A stretch of DNA of 64,000 bases from a virus, in IMG/VR virus record IMGVR_UViG_3300028920_000032, positions 1 to 64,000 of that record. One strand, given 5' to 3'. Under the pieces are notes generated by a model, which did no database searches, was not told the origin of the DNA, and saw nothing but the letters and a program-made list of their open reading frames with translations. Made by a program: the position numbers and the translations under genes. This document shows positions 53,606 through 61,366 of the stretch, one piece after another. The stretch's first letter is position 1. Every line of letters begins with the position of its first letter.

Positions 53606-54207
53606 TCTTCAACCTCATTAAATGCAACATAAATCATTGCATGTTTGATAAAATCTATAAAATCTTTTATTTCTTCTTCTATTTTATCTAAATTAGTTAA
53701 ATATTTATTAAATTTATATTTGAATTCATGCTCATCTCTCCACTCCCATTGTTTAGCATCTTTTACAGCATCAAATAATTCACTATAATATTCATCTTCC
53801 CATAACATATTCCAATGAAGTTGTGATTCATCTTCCCAGTTTGCATAGTATTGTTTTGAATCTCTGAATTCTTCCCAGTCTTTAAATTCTTTAAATTTAC
53901 CTTCAGCCTTTTCTTCTTCAAACCATTCTTTTACACTAGCTTCAATATAATCATCTATATTAGCAGCATGTTTTAACAAATCACTTATAACTTTTTTGCA
54001 TTTATTTATTCTAGCTTGATGTTCTTTTAACATTTTAGTAAAATTGGGAGGCACCGCTGGATTCTTTGGTAATCCAAATGTATTTAAAAATGATTGCGCG
54101 ACAGGATATTGCTCATACAGACAATCTGAATCCAAATAATTATACTCTTCTTCCATATAACTAAGAGGATCTTCATAATCTTCCCAGTCATTATAAGGTT
54201 CATACAT
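53602..54207 (-). CDS. Acidic, Trp/Tyr-rich unknown protein (201 aa)
   Basis: Starts in a TAATG junction with the preceding gene. The product is strongly acidic and aromatic (MYEPYNDWEDYEDPLSYMEE), mostly helical, with repeated FKEFKDWEEFRDSKQYYANW-like segments. Such acidic small proteins in phages are sometimes DNA mimics or scaffolding proteins, but nothing here proves either. No catalytic motif. Coupled both up- and downstream. Confidence 0.7.
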   Translation of the reverse strand: MYEPYNDWEDYEDPLSYMEEEYNYLDSDCLYEQYPVAQSFLNTFGLPKNPAVPPNFTKMLKEHQARINKCKKVISDLLKHAANIDDYIEASVKEWFEEEKAEGKFKEFKDWEEFRDSKQYYANWEDESQLHWNMLWEDEYYSELFDAVKDAKQWEWRDEHEFKYKFNKYLTNLDKIEEEIKDFIDFIKHAMIYVAFNEVEE

Positions 54208-54551
54208 TATTTAACATCCATGTCATAATTAGTAATTACTCCGCCTTTGTCTAATTTGACAAATAACATAATATTATCACTAGTTTCTTTATCAGCACCT
54301 ATGAACTGAATGCTAATCACTTCATCTTTTTTTATAAAAATTTCAGCCCACTTAAACATATCAGTTGCACTTTTGATATTATCTAGAAATATATCTTGAC
54401 CGGTTTGATTCATATGGTCTTCTATCTTTACTTGAATAACTTTTTGCATTTCTGCTGACAATTGATCAGAAGCAATCATAACATTTTTGTTTTCTTTAGT
54501 CTCGCCTTTTTTATTAAATACAATGTCTATAATTTCATGTCTAAGATCCAT
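54207..54551 (-). CDS. Unknown 114-aa protein
   Basis: The ATG has AAAGGAA upstream. The N-terminal half is helical and the C-terminal half has beta-strands (VISIQFIGADKETSDNIMLF, VKLDKGGVITNYD). A compact alpha/beta protein of unknown family. It ends in the TAATG junction with the acidic protein. Confidence 0.7.
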   Translation of the reverse strand: MDLRHEIIDIVFNKKGETKENKNVMIASDQLSAEMQKVIQVKIEDHMNQTGQDIFLDNIKSATDMFKWAEIFIKKDEVISIQFIGADKETSDNIMLFVKLDKGGVITNYDMDVK

Positions 54552-54561
54552 AAAATTTCCT

Positions 54562-54915
54562 TTAAAATATTTTATCTAATAATTCTTCTTTTACAGAATT
54601 AATCTTGTCTTCTAATTCTCCAAATTCTTCAAAAGTTATGTCACTCCACTTCTTGCCTTGGCAATACCAAACAAGGTATATTATTTTTATACTATTCAAG
54701 TAATTTCTAAATGGTTTAGAATTCTTTTTAATCCAGTTGCTAATTTCTTTAGTGTCTTGTAAAGACAATCCATGATTTAATAAATGTTCATGAATTTCAT
54801 GTATTTGAATTTCATTATCTATTTCAACACTATCTTCATGATGTATGAAAGCTTGAATATATTTTTTAAAGTATTCAAAAGTTTTTCTATCTTTTTCTAA
54901 TTCACAGAAAAGCAT
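54562..54915 (-). CDS. Unknown helical protein (117 aa)
   Basis: I chose the ATG at 54915 (MLFCELEKDRKTFEYFKKY) because GGAGG lies 7 bases upstream; the frame extends 14 codons further without a site. All-helical pattern, with IHEIHEHLLNHGLSLQDTKE and a C-terminal helix. No known motif. Confidence 0.7.
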   Translation of the reverse strand: MLFCELEKDRKTFEYFKKYIQAFIHHEDSVEIDNEIQIHEIHEHLLNHGLSLQDTKEISNWIKKNSKPFRNYLNSIKIIYLVWYCQGKKWSDITFEEFGELEDKINSVKEELLDKIF

Positions 54916-54965
54916 AGTTAACCTCCAGAAATATAATTTTCTATATTTCCTCCGCAAAAAATATA

Positions 54966-55151
54966 TTATTCTGGTTTCTTTTTCTTAACTTTTTTCTTTT
55001 TATTCATCTTTCGTTTTTTATATTTAAAGTTTTTTCTGATTTCAGAATCTTCTTTACTTTTCAGCCAAAACTTTGAAACATGTCTTTTTGCAAAATGAGG
55101 GTCTAATTGTGTTAACATTTCAGTCAATTTAATTGCTTCATTTAACTTCAT
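54966..55151 (-). CDS. Small Lys-rich protein with leader MKLNEAIKL
   Basis: 61 residues. The leader MKLNEAIKLTEMLTQLDP is followed by a basic stretch ending in (K)-rich KMNKKKKVKKKKPE. It overlaps the preceding 54-residue gene by 14 bp. Leader and charge resemble the 17.2-kb pair and the gene at 55302. A DNA-binding internal head protein is a possibility from composition only. Confidence 0.65.
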   Translation of the reverse strand: MKLNEAIKLTEMLTQLDPHFAKRHVSKFWLKSKEDSEIRKNFKYKKRKMNKKKKVKKKKPE

Positions 55152-55302
55152 CTTTTTTCTTTTTCCTTTTTTTCTTTTTCGTGCTTTTAATAGCCGTATA
55201 TCCAGCTGGTACTTTTCTTCTAACTATTGGACTAACTCTTTTTTTGATACCTTCTACATCTGCTGCTTGTGTTGCTATTTCAAGCGCTTCCTGAAATTTC
55301 AT
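55138..55302 (-). CDS. Small Lys/Arg-rich protein with leader MKFQEALEI (54 aa)
   Basis: A short gene I read directly from the sequence. The ATG at 55302 has AAAGGAG upstream and overlaps the stop of the 433-aa gene (ATGA). The product is 54 residues. MKFQEALEIATQAADVEG is followed by KKRVSPIVRRKVPAGYTAI and a run of ten Lys/Arg (KKKKRKKKKD). It ends with TGA at 55138 inside the next gene. Very basic; probably binds nucleic acid. Confidence 0.7.
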   Translation of the reverse strand: MKFQEALEIATQAADVEGIKKRVSPIVRRKVPAGYTAIKSTKKKKRKKKKDEVK

Positions 55303-56600
55303 TTTTTTACTCCTTTCAATTTTGTTTGTTGCGTACCAAACTTTCTCCTTATTGCACCGTACTTTCTTTGTAGAAAGAATTTACCAGGAACATCATGGAC
55401 TCTGAATGTCCATGTGTCTAATTTTCTATTCAGCTCTCCAACTCTAGCATCAAACCAAGCTTCACCAACCATCCTTAGTTTACCAGATATAAGAACTTCA
55501 TTATCTTTTGATGATGTTATGTCGACTATTTCGAAATTTGCTTTTCTTGTTGCAAAGAACTCTAATACCGTTCCTTCGAATATTCTATTTGCTGTACTAC
55601 AAGTTATACCTTTTTCTCTGAACAGAGCTTTCATTCCTGTTGAATTTATATCTTTAGTTAATTGAATTGCCAATTCATCTTCAGGTATTTCTAACTCTTC
55701 ACCTTTTTCACTTTTTGGATATTTGTGAGCTGCTTTTTCTTTTTTAATCTCAACTAATAAAGTTTTTAAATATTTTTGTAAGTTTAATTCTTCAAATTTT
55801 CCTTTTTCAAAATCTCGGAAATGTTTTAGAGTTAATCTAGCCAATTGTTCATCACTTGTAATTTTATAATTATCTAATAACCATTTAGCAAATTTTGTAG
55901 CAATTCCTTTTTTAGCTTCGAATTTGTCTTGAACTATTTGTACTATATCAGCCTGACGTTTAAAGTTTTCTTCAGCTCCAGCTTCTAAAGTTTTTATATC
56001 ACTTAATGCATCAACAACTTCTTCATCAGTGGCTACTTTAAAACTAGTTTTTTTGTTTTTAAGACGAGTGTCACTAGCTTTTAATGTTATTTCCCCAGCA
56101 TATGGAGTACTTACGTCAAATTTATCAACGTTAAATCTTATATCGTTGTTGCTTTCTTTCATCTTTATTCTGAATGTAGTATCTGCCGTCAGTGTTCCAT
56201 GCAATATAACTCTAAATTGAAATGGTCTATATCTAGCTGCACCATGATGTGCATCAGCTGTTAATTTAAATGATTTACCCATAGACTTAGCTAGGTCATT
56301 CATTATCCTTCCATCCATCAATGGAAGTAACCATACTTTCTTATCTTTTTCTTGCGGCCAGTCAGCACTGTCAACTGGAGGTTTCATATAATACATAACA
56401 TTAGTTGCAAGATATTGTATCTTTTTTGTAGTTTGAACATCATCAGCGGCAATATTTTGTGTTGGTACTTGTTGCTGCACTTGTTGTGGTTGCTGCGCTA
56501 CATTAGTAGGAGGCGTTGGTGTTTCTTCTGGAGGCTCTTGTTCAATTAATAAATCAAGCATCTTTTTGACTCTATTTTCAAACTTCTTTTTTCTAATCAT
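55299..56600 (-). CDS. Unknown 433-aa basic protein with Pro/Gln-rich linker
   Basis: The start at 56600 has AAAAGGAAAT. The N-terminus MIRKKKFENRVKKMLDLLIE contains L-I-E at residues 18-20, a possible prohead-protease-type site. A Pro/Gln/Glu-rich linker follows (PPEETPTPPTNVAQQPQQVQ, to about residue 55), then a large Lys-rich alpha/beta part with strand-rich ends (VLISGKLRMVGEAWFD, RKLDTWTFRVHDVPGKF). It leads a block of three genes for basic proteins. Virion or DNA-associated protein is a guess from leader and composition. Confidence 0.7.
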   Translation of the reverse strand: MIRKKKFENRVKKMLDLLIEQEPPEETPTPPTNVAQQPQQVQQQVPTQNIAADDVQTTKKIQYLATNVMYYMKPPVDSADWPQEKDKKVWLLPLMDGRIMNDLAKSMGKSFKLTADAHHGAARYRPFQFRVILHGTLTADTTFRIKMKESNNDIRFNVDKFDVSTPYAGEITLKASDTRLKNKKTSFKVATDEEVVDALSDIKTLEAGAEENFKRQADIVQIVQDKFEAKKGIATKFAKWLLDNYKITSDEQLARLTLKHFRDFEKGKFEELNLQKYLKTLLVEIKKEKAAHKYPKSEKGEELEIPEDELAIQLTKDINSTGMKALFREKGITCSTANRIFEGTVLEFFATRKANFEIVDITSSKDNEVLISGKLRMVGEAWFDARVGELNRKLDTWTFRVHDVPGKFFLQRKYGAIRRKFGTQQTKLKGVKK

Positions 56601-56603
56601 TCT

Positions 56604-57194
56604 TTATTTCCTTTTTGTTATCGATTTATAGACTAAAGAACCAGCTCCAGCTAACGCTATCATAATGGAATATTTCATTTTAACAATGAATTTATTATAT
56701 TGCATATCAGCTTCATAGATAAACCAATTATAATTAACTTTTTTTAAAATTTTAAATTTATCTTTAAATAAAGTTTTTTGATTTTCTTTTAAGAATTTTT
56801 TAAATTTTTTTTCTATAAAACTTTTAAATGTTGCATGCGGAACTTTATTTGTTATAACAAGAGGCAATGATTTTTTCCATTTCCACTCTAATGTTCTTGG
56901 AAACTCATAGGAAACTTTTGGATTTTTTAGAAAATTATCTTTTAGCCATCGCATTGCTCTAAATGCCACTGTAATCCTACGACTTGTTATTTCTTTTACA
57001 AAAATATAGTCTTTCTTTATGTCATCACTGATAGTTTCTTCAATTTCTTTCTTTAACTCTTTTTCACTTATTTTGTCTTCACTCTTTGCAGTTACTGGCC
57101 AAATAGGGTTGACATAGAGAAGAAATTCATTTTTGTGTGATTCGTAATTATACCAATCAAAACTTTTAGGTTTGATTTTGTCTTTCTTCCCCAT
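56604..57194 (-). CDS. Unknown basic protein with C-terminal hydrophobic helix (196 aa)
   Basis: The start is uncertain. I prefer the ATG at 57194 (MGKKDKIKPKSFDWYNYE). The alternative ATG at 57227 would add MKKLLQEKDLK, which looks like the MK-leader family (L-Q-E) but lacks a ribosome site. The body is Lys/Trp/Tyr/Phe-rich alpha/beta. Near the C-terminus YSIMIALAGAGSLVY is a single hydrophobic helix followed by KSITKRK, as in a tail-anchored membrane protein. No family is recognised. Confidence 0.65.
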   Translation of the reverse strand: MGKKDKIKPKSFDWYNYESHKNEFLLYVNPIWPVTAKSEDKISEKELKKEIEETISDDIKKDYIFVKEITSRRITVAFRAMRWLKDNFLKNPKVSYEFPRTLEWKWKKSLPLVITNKVPHATFKSFIEKKFKKFLKENQKTLFKDKFKILKKVNYNWFIYEADMQYNKFIVKMKYSIMIALAGAGSLVYKSITKRK

Positions 57195-57591
57195 TTTTAA
57201 ATCTTTCTCTTGTAACAGTTTTTTCATAACTTAAATCAAAAATTCTTCTATATTTGAAATCTGAAAAGAATCCTTCACCAGCAATATTGCGTGAAGTAAA
57301 TATTATTGTCGGTTCTCGACCGCGTATGGCTGAAATTTCGTTAATAATAAATACACATGCAATAGGAAGTCCAGGTAGATTTACCACAAACGGCTGATCG
57401 CTTAATATATACTTCTTTTGCTTTACTACTATATCATGACATTGTAAATATGGATTCTTTGACAAGTCTAGATTTACTTTAACCATGATCTGTTCACATG
57501 TCTTTGCGTCGACTTCTTCTTCGATGCTTTTTAACACTTCGTCTCTTAATTTCGCTCCGAAATTAAGTAAATATACTTTTTCATGAGACAC
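57166..57591 (-). CDS. Csx15-like protein, possible counter-CRISPR factor (141 aa)
   Basis: GTG start with GGTGG upstream. The N-terminus VYLLNFGAKLRDEVLKSIEE and the central PFVVNLPGLPIACVFIINEI followed by GREPTIIF recall the CRISPR-linked Csx15 family (pattern 'LLNFxHxL ... PLLVNLPSLxxxAxLLLAELHGRxGxFPxIxRL'). Members are found beside type III CRISPR systems and are linked to cyclic oligoadenylate signalling. Size agrees with that family. There is no CRISPR locus here, so in a phage the natural reading would be a sponge or ring-nuclease-type antagonist. Recognised from memory of the motif pattern, not from a search. It may also be a Rossmann-like protein of other function. Confidence 0.45.
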   Translation of the reverse strand: MSHEKVYLLNFGAKLRDEVLKSIEEEVDAKTCEQIMVKVNLDLSKNPYLQCHDIVVKQKKYILSDQPFVVNLPGLPIACVFIINEISAIRGREPTIIFTSRNIAGEGFFSDFKYRRIFDLSYEKTVTRERFKNGEERQNQT

Positions 57592-57643
57592 AACTTACCA
57601 CCTTCATAAATAATATTTTAATTATCTTGATAAATTGCGTTAA

Positions 57644-58321
57644 TTACTCATAATATGCCCAATGATATTTCCCTGCTCTTTTATATTGTCCTCTACAACA
57701 TAAACAAATACTCGTATAATTAGTTTTTGTAATAATTGATGCTTCTTTCATGCTTTCAAAAATTTGGCCAGTGTCTAAATTTATAACTGATTTTGATAAG
57801 TTCTTTTTATGCTTTTCAGAAAGATGTTTACCATAATTAGGATGATTCTTACCCTTATTAGATTTAGATATCTTTCTCTTTGTTTTTTCAGAGCGACATT
57901 TTCCTTTAAGTGAATTGGATATTTTTTCTCTTGTTTCTGCAGAAGGATTTTTATTTGCATCTGATATTTTTTTCTTATGTTCATCAGAAAGTTTTACTCC
58001 CTTCTTAGCTTTGGACATCTTTTCTCTTGATTCTTTAGAATAATATTTATTTTTATTACCACCAGAATCTAGATTATAACCTTTAGGATGCATTGCATCT
58101 AATCTTTTTATCATTTCTTTTTCAAAATAATCAAGTAATTCTTCTGGTACTACAAAAACAAATATGCTAAAATTTTTAATACCATATTTTCTTAGCGCTC
58201 TATTAATTATTTGTTTTTTATTTCTTAAGTGGCTTTTTAAACGAATTGTAAAAGTTCGAGTCGTTTGACCTACATAACATTTATTGTTTATTTTATTTTC
58301 TAAAATATATATTTGAGGCAT
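57644..58321 (-). CDS. GIY-YIG homing endonuclease with NUMOD3 repeats (Seg-like)
   Basis: 225 residues. The GIY-YIG core lies at the start (IYILENKINNKCYVGQT, with Arg and His in the following IRLKSHL), and a Glu later in EKEMIKRLDA. The centre has four to five NUMOD3-type DNA-binding repeats (KESREKMSKAKKG, SDEHKKKISDANK, SAETREKISNSLKG, SEKTKRKISKSNKGKNHPNYG, SEKHKKNLSKS). The C-terminus is NUMOD1-like (VINLDTGQIFESMKEAS). All features of an active Seg-type nuclease are present. It follows the Csx15-like gene's upstream gap and precedes the exonuclease. Confidence 0.93.
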   Translation of the reverse strand: MPQIYILENKINNKCYVGQTTRTFTIRLKSHLRNKKQIINRALRKYGIKNFSIFVFVVPEELLDYFEKEMIKRLDAMHPKGYNLDSGGNKNKYYSKESREKMSKAKKGVKLSDEHKKKISDANKNPSAETREKISNSLKGKCRSEKTKRKISKSNKGKNHPNYGKHLSEKHKKNLSKSVINLDTGQIFESMKEASIITKTNYTSICLCCRGQYKRAGKYHWAYYE

Positions 58322-58340
58322 ATATACTTAGCTTTATAAT

Positions 58341-59339
58341 CTAGCTGAAAATTGCAGAAATTGTTGCAAACTCTTCTAATAAAGATAATAATTTATGTTT
58401 GAAATAGAATTTTTGGATTTCTTTCAGGTTGATTTTATCAACATCTACAAACAAAGATTTGTTAATAGTTAAATTTTTTAAGATTGGATTGTTGCTAATT
58501 TTGATAAGTGTCAAATTTCTTTTAATTATTTCTAAATTTTCTTTAACAATATTTAATTTATTTGATACATCTTTCTTTGTTTTCTTTGGAATAGCATTCT
58601 CTATTACATTAAGAATTTCTATGCCACTGGCTATCTCACGAGCTGCTTTAAGTGCTTTCTTTTCGCCAAAACCTGGAACACCTCCTATATCATCTGTTTT
58701 GTCACCCTTAAATGCTTTGTATATGACTACGTCATAATCTTTTGGTATGTTTACATAAATGTCTTTGATTGGGTGATATACTTTTACATTCTTAAATTCT
58801 TGAGCGATTTGTACAAGATCACTGTCAGATGAAACAATAATTACTGTATTATGTTTGCTTAAAAATTTAGAATATAAATATATAATGTCATCAGCTTCTA
58901 AGCCTTCGACACCAATTTGTGACATAGGATAATAATTTAAAACATTCTTAATTTCATTAATATTGTTAAAGAGAATTTCCCATATGGGATCATGTTCATA
59001 ATCGCGACGACATTTATAATCGGGATAAACTTGTTTTCTCCACTCATGTGAGTTTGGATTGTCCCAAGTCATTATAAATGTTCCTGTAAATTTTTTAAAA
59101 TGTTTGTGTAGCTTTCTAAAAAAAACTAGAAGCATCATCCCGCTAATTGCTTTATAATCTTCTTTTTCAATTTGAACATTTTGTTTTGCTTCTTTTTCTG
59201 CAACCCATACTGTCTTGCCTTTCTTTGTAAGAGACTCTACATATTGTTTAATTTTGTTTTTTAAGATTATTGATTTAGCTCTGTGAAATGCAATATGTGC
59301 AAGATTATTTCCATCTAATAATATATACTTTTCATCCAT
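58341..59339 (-). CDS. rnh: 5'-3' exonuclease, FEN / T4 RNase H family
   Basis: 332 residues, close to the T4 RNase H length. Conserved metal ligands are visible: Asp9 (ILLDGNN), Asp93 (TWDNPN), Glu148-Ala-Asp150-Asp151, Asp172 and Asp174 (SSDSDLVQ), and Asp213, Asp216 and Asp217 in GDKTDDIGGVPGFGEKKA, the helix-hairpin-helix region. The enzyme removes RNA primers and flaps during lagging-strand synthesis. It has no clear ribosome site. In T4 rnh sits beside dsbA and gene 33, and small unknown genes lie upstream here too, but I cannot match them. The rnh symbol is used by analogy. Confidence 0.92.
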   Translation of the reverse strand: MDEKYILLDGNNLAHIAFHRAKSIILKNKIKQYVESLTKKGKTVWVAEKEAKQNVQIEKEDYKAISGMMLLVFFRKLHKHFKKFTGTFIMTWDNPNSHEWRKQVYPDYKCRRDYEHDPIWEILFNNINEIKNVLNYYPMSQIGVEGLEADDIIYLYSKFLSKHNTVIIVSSDSDLVQIAQEFKNVKVYHPIKDIYVNIPKDYDVVIYKAFKGDKTDDIGGVPGFGEKKALKAAREIASGIEILNVIENAIPKKTKKDVSNKLNIVKENLEIIKRNLTLIKISNNPILKNLTINKSLFVDVDKINLKEIQKFYFKHKLLSLLEEFATISAIFS

Positions 59340-59370
59340 AATATTATATATGCTAGAAAAATTTTAATAA

Positions 59371-59529
59371 TTAGTCGTTTAATACTTGCAATTCATTGTT
59401 TAAATATTTCTTTGAGACTTCTTCTTCGCTACCATAAGCCTCTAATAAATATTCAACAGTAGTTCCTAATTGTTTGGCAACATACTCTATATTTAATGTT
59501 ACTTCTTTTTGGTTATTGCTACTTGTCAT
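59371..59529 (-). CDS. Small unknown protein (52 aa)
   Basis: Read directly in the 190-bp gap upstream of the exonuclease. ATG at 59529 with GGAGG six bases upstream, overlapping the preceding stop (TAATG). The product begins MTSSNNQKEVTLNIEYVAKQ and continues LGTTVEYLLEAYGSEEEV, a two-helix pattern that could be a small helix-turn-helix or coiled protein. It ends with TAA at 59371. Confidence 0.65.
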   Translation of the reverse strand: MTSSNNQKEVTLNIEYVAKQLGTTVEYLLEAYGSEEEVSKKYLNNELQVLND

Positions 59530-60293
59530 TATTTTCCTCCACTAACTATTTCATAAGTTTCTTTATTCGTAGTCTCAATTGTTTCAATTAAATAGCATTG
59601 ATCATCAATTTTTGGACTTACAAATAAACTTGCATCTATATAAAGCTCATTTTCTTTTTTAGAAATAAACATAGGTGCTACTACAACTGGTGCATTAAAT
59701 AAACATGCTTTTGTGTCCCAAGTTAATAAATATCTTGTTTTTTCTTTAGTTGTTTGTCTAACTACTATATTAGAGCCAAATGCACAACCTTTCATTTTTA
59801 CAAAAATATCATTTGCTCCATCTATCATTATTCTTTTTAATATGTCGCGTAAAAGACCTTTAGTTGTGTCTTTTCTTCCAAGTGTTTTTGATGGTTTTAT
59901 TTTGGAAAATATTAGTCTGTTGTGAATCAACCACATATCACCTAATTTATAATGTTGATTTTTAGTTATAGTTATAGTTGCGGCCTTAATTGAAACCATC
60001 ATTTCTGGTATACCATTACTTGTCATATTTTTTGATAAGTCATAATCTAAATAAAACACTTGGCCCGCAGAAGTTTTTGGAATTGGTTGCAATGAAAAAT
60101 ATATTGGACGAGCTGAATGCATTGCAATTAATTGATTTAAGTCATATTCATTTAATTCAAAAGTAGCACAATTTATAAGCAACAATAAATCTTCTTCGAT
60201 TTCTGTTGCTTTTTTATATTTTTGTTTTAGTATTGGTTGATTTTCACAAACCTCATCAAAATATTTTTCTTTATTAAATTTTCCCACTATCAT
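59529..60293 (-). CDS. Unknown 254-aa protein
   Basis: Start uncertain: I prefer the ATG at 60293 (MIVGKFNKEKYFDEVC), with AGAGGAAGAG upstream and a 20-bp overlap. An ATG at 60341 would overlap the preceding gene by 68 bp. The body is beta-rich with strands such as PEMMVSIKAATITITKNQHY and LYIDASLFVSPKIDDQCYLI. One Cys-containing region (MKGCAFGSNIVVRQ) is seen. No family is recognised. Confidence 0.68.
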   Translation of the reverse strand: MIVGKFNKEKYFDEVCENQPILKQKYKKATEIEEDLLLLINCATFELNEYDLNQLIAMHSARPIYFSLQPIPKTSAGQVFYLDYDLSKNMTSNGIPEMMVSIKAATITITKNQHYKLGDMWLIHNRLIFSKIKPSKTLGRKDTTKGLLRDILKRIMIDGANDIFVKMKGCAFGSNIVVRQTTKEKTRYLLTWDTKACLFNAPVVVAPMFISKKENELYIDASLFVSPKIDDQCYLIETIETTNKETYEIVSGGK

Positions 60294-60774
60294 CTCTAGC
60301 TCTTCCTCTGGCAAATGCTTCTTCAATTTTTTTGTTATCATATTGATCCATCAAAGGAAGCACTTTGCCATAATAGGTAATTAATAAATCGTCTAAATAC
60401 TCTCGATCAATATGTAGTCTATACATATTCTCAAGTTGAGTAGTAAAGAAATCTGGAACAGGACTTTTATCTTCAATGTTTTTTATATCATTGCCAACAA
60501 TAATTTTCTCTGCAGCTTGTGTGATTTCATTATTTTCTAATTCTAATTTCTTAATTTTTTCTTGAGTTTCTGGTTTAAGTAAGTTATATGTTTGTTTTGC
60601 TCTTTCTTTGTCACCATTTAGAAAAAAATCAGCACCTCTTACATGTATATATAATAACATCTGAGAATCTTCCATACTATAACCAAGATCATCGCATATT
60701 GCTCTTATTTTTAAACCAGCTTGTAAATATTGTTCAAATAATCTTTGTTGATCTAGCAAAATATCTTCATTCAT
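60274..60774 (-). CDS. Unknown acidic helical protein (166 aa)
   Basis: I chose the ATG at 60774 (MNEDILLDQQRLFEQYLQAG) because AAAGGAA lies six bases upstream. The N-terminal third has KIRAICDDLGYSMEDSQMLL, a helix-turn-helix-like pattern. The rest is charged helix. The C-terminus is Arg-rich (EEAFARGRARDDSGK). A DNA-binding or regulatory role is possible but not proven. Confidence 0.7.
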   Translation of the reverse strand: MNEDILLDQQRLFEQYLQAGLKIRAICDDLGYSMEDSQMLLYIHVRGADFFLNGDKERAKQTYNLLKPETQEKIKKLELENNEITQAAEKIIVGNDIKNIEDKSPVPDFFTTQLENMYRLHIDREYLDDLLITYYGKVLPLMDQYDNKKIEEAFARGRARDDSGKI

Positions 60775-60775
60775 A

Positions 60776-61255
60776 TTATATTCCTTTTTGTTTAAAGTCA
60801 TCACAATTCTTTTTTATTTTAATCCCAATTTCTCTAGAATACATACATATTCTATTTTTCTTTCTAAAATATTCACAACTGATGCAACCATTATTCATAG
60901 GTATATCAGTTGTTATATCAAAATTCTTTTCAGAATTGTCATATTCTATAGGATTTAATCTTTCATACATTATAACAACAAGATTGTTGAATATTGTCTT
61001 TTTTCGGAAAACAATATTTTCACCATCACCTATATAATACTTTTCCAGCTCTGAGTTTAAAGCATGATAACCAACATACTTGTCGTCTGTAAAATATTTT
61101 AGTAGAGTGCTATTACTTGTTACTAAACGGAAATTCTGGTAGATATTATTATAATCTTCTTGAGTTTCCAAGTATACTCTTATTTTGGCCTTTATAATTC
61201 CCTGAGTTCCGTTGTTCTCTTTCGAATTCTTCTGTTTCAAATGCTTCAGTATCAT
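60776..61255 (-). CDS. Unknown protein with four-Cys C-terminal motif (about 159 aa)
   Basis: Start unclear: ATG at 61255 (MILKHLKQK) or TTG at 61264, both more than 100 bp inside the preceding gene; TTG at 61171 has AAGAG five bases upstream but would cut the strand IIKAKIRVYLETQEDYNN. The C-terminus GCISCEYF ... RICMYS ... NCDDF is a compact Cys4 pattern, probably zinc-binding, that I know from many small phage proteins. The long overlap raises the chance of a programmed or real frameshift with the preceding gene. Confidence 0.6.
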   Translation of the reverse strand: MILKHLKQKNSKENNGTQGIIKAKIRVYLETQEDYNNIYQNFRLVTSNSTLLKYFTDDKYVGYHALNSELEKYYIGDGENIVFRKKTIFNNLVVIMYERLNPIEYDNSEKNFDITTDIPMNNGCISCEYFRKKNRICMYSREIGIKIKKNCDDFKQKGI

Positions 61256-61364
61256 ATTTCTCAAATAACCTTACTTGTTTTTCAATTAAAAATATGCTTT
61301 TTTCTAACAACTTTTTGATATCACACAATAAATTTATTAATTGTTCTTCTCTTTTTTCATCCAT
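61149..61364 (-). CDS. Small coiled-coil protein (71 aa)
   Basis: ATG with CAGGA upstream. MDEKREEQLINLLCDIKKLLEKS and what follows are a heptad-like helix, with acidic and then basic ends. The last 35 codons overlap the Cys4 protein in another frame. Function unknown. Confidence 0.55.
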   Translation of the reverse strand: MDEKREEQLINLLCDIKKLLEKSIFLIEKQVRLFEKYDTEAFETEEFEREQRNSGNYKGQNKSILGNSRRL

Positions 61365-61366
61365 TT

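Noticed and set aside
60588-61037. Plus-strand frame of 149 codons
   Set aside because: It lies across two coupled minus-strand genes with good starts. The product is a hydrophobic, Tyr/His-rich shadow with no motif.
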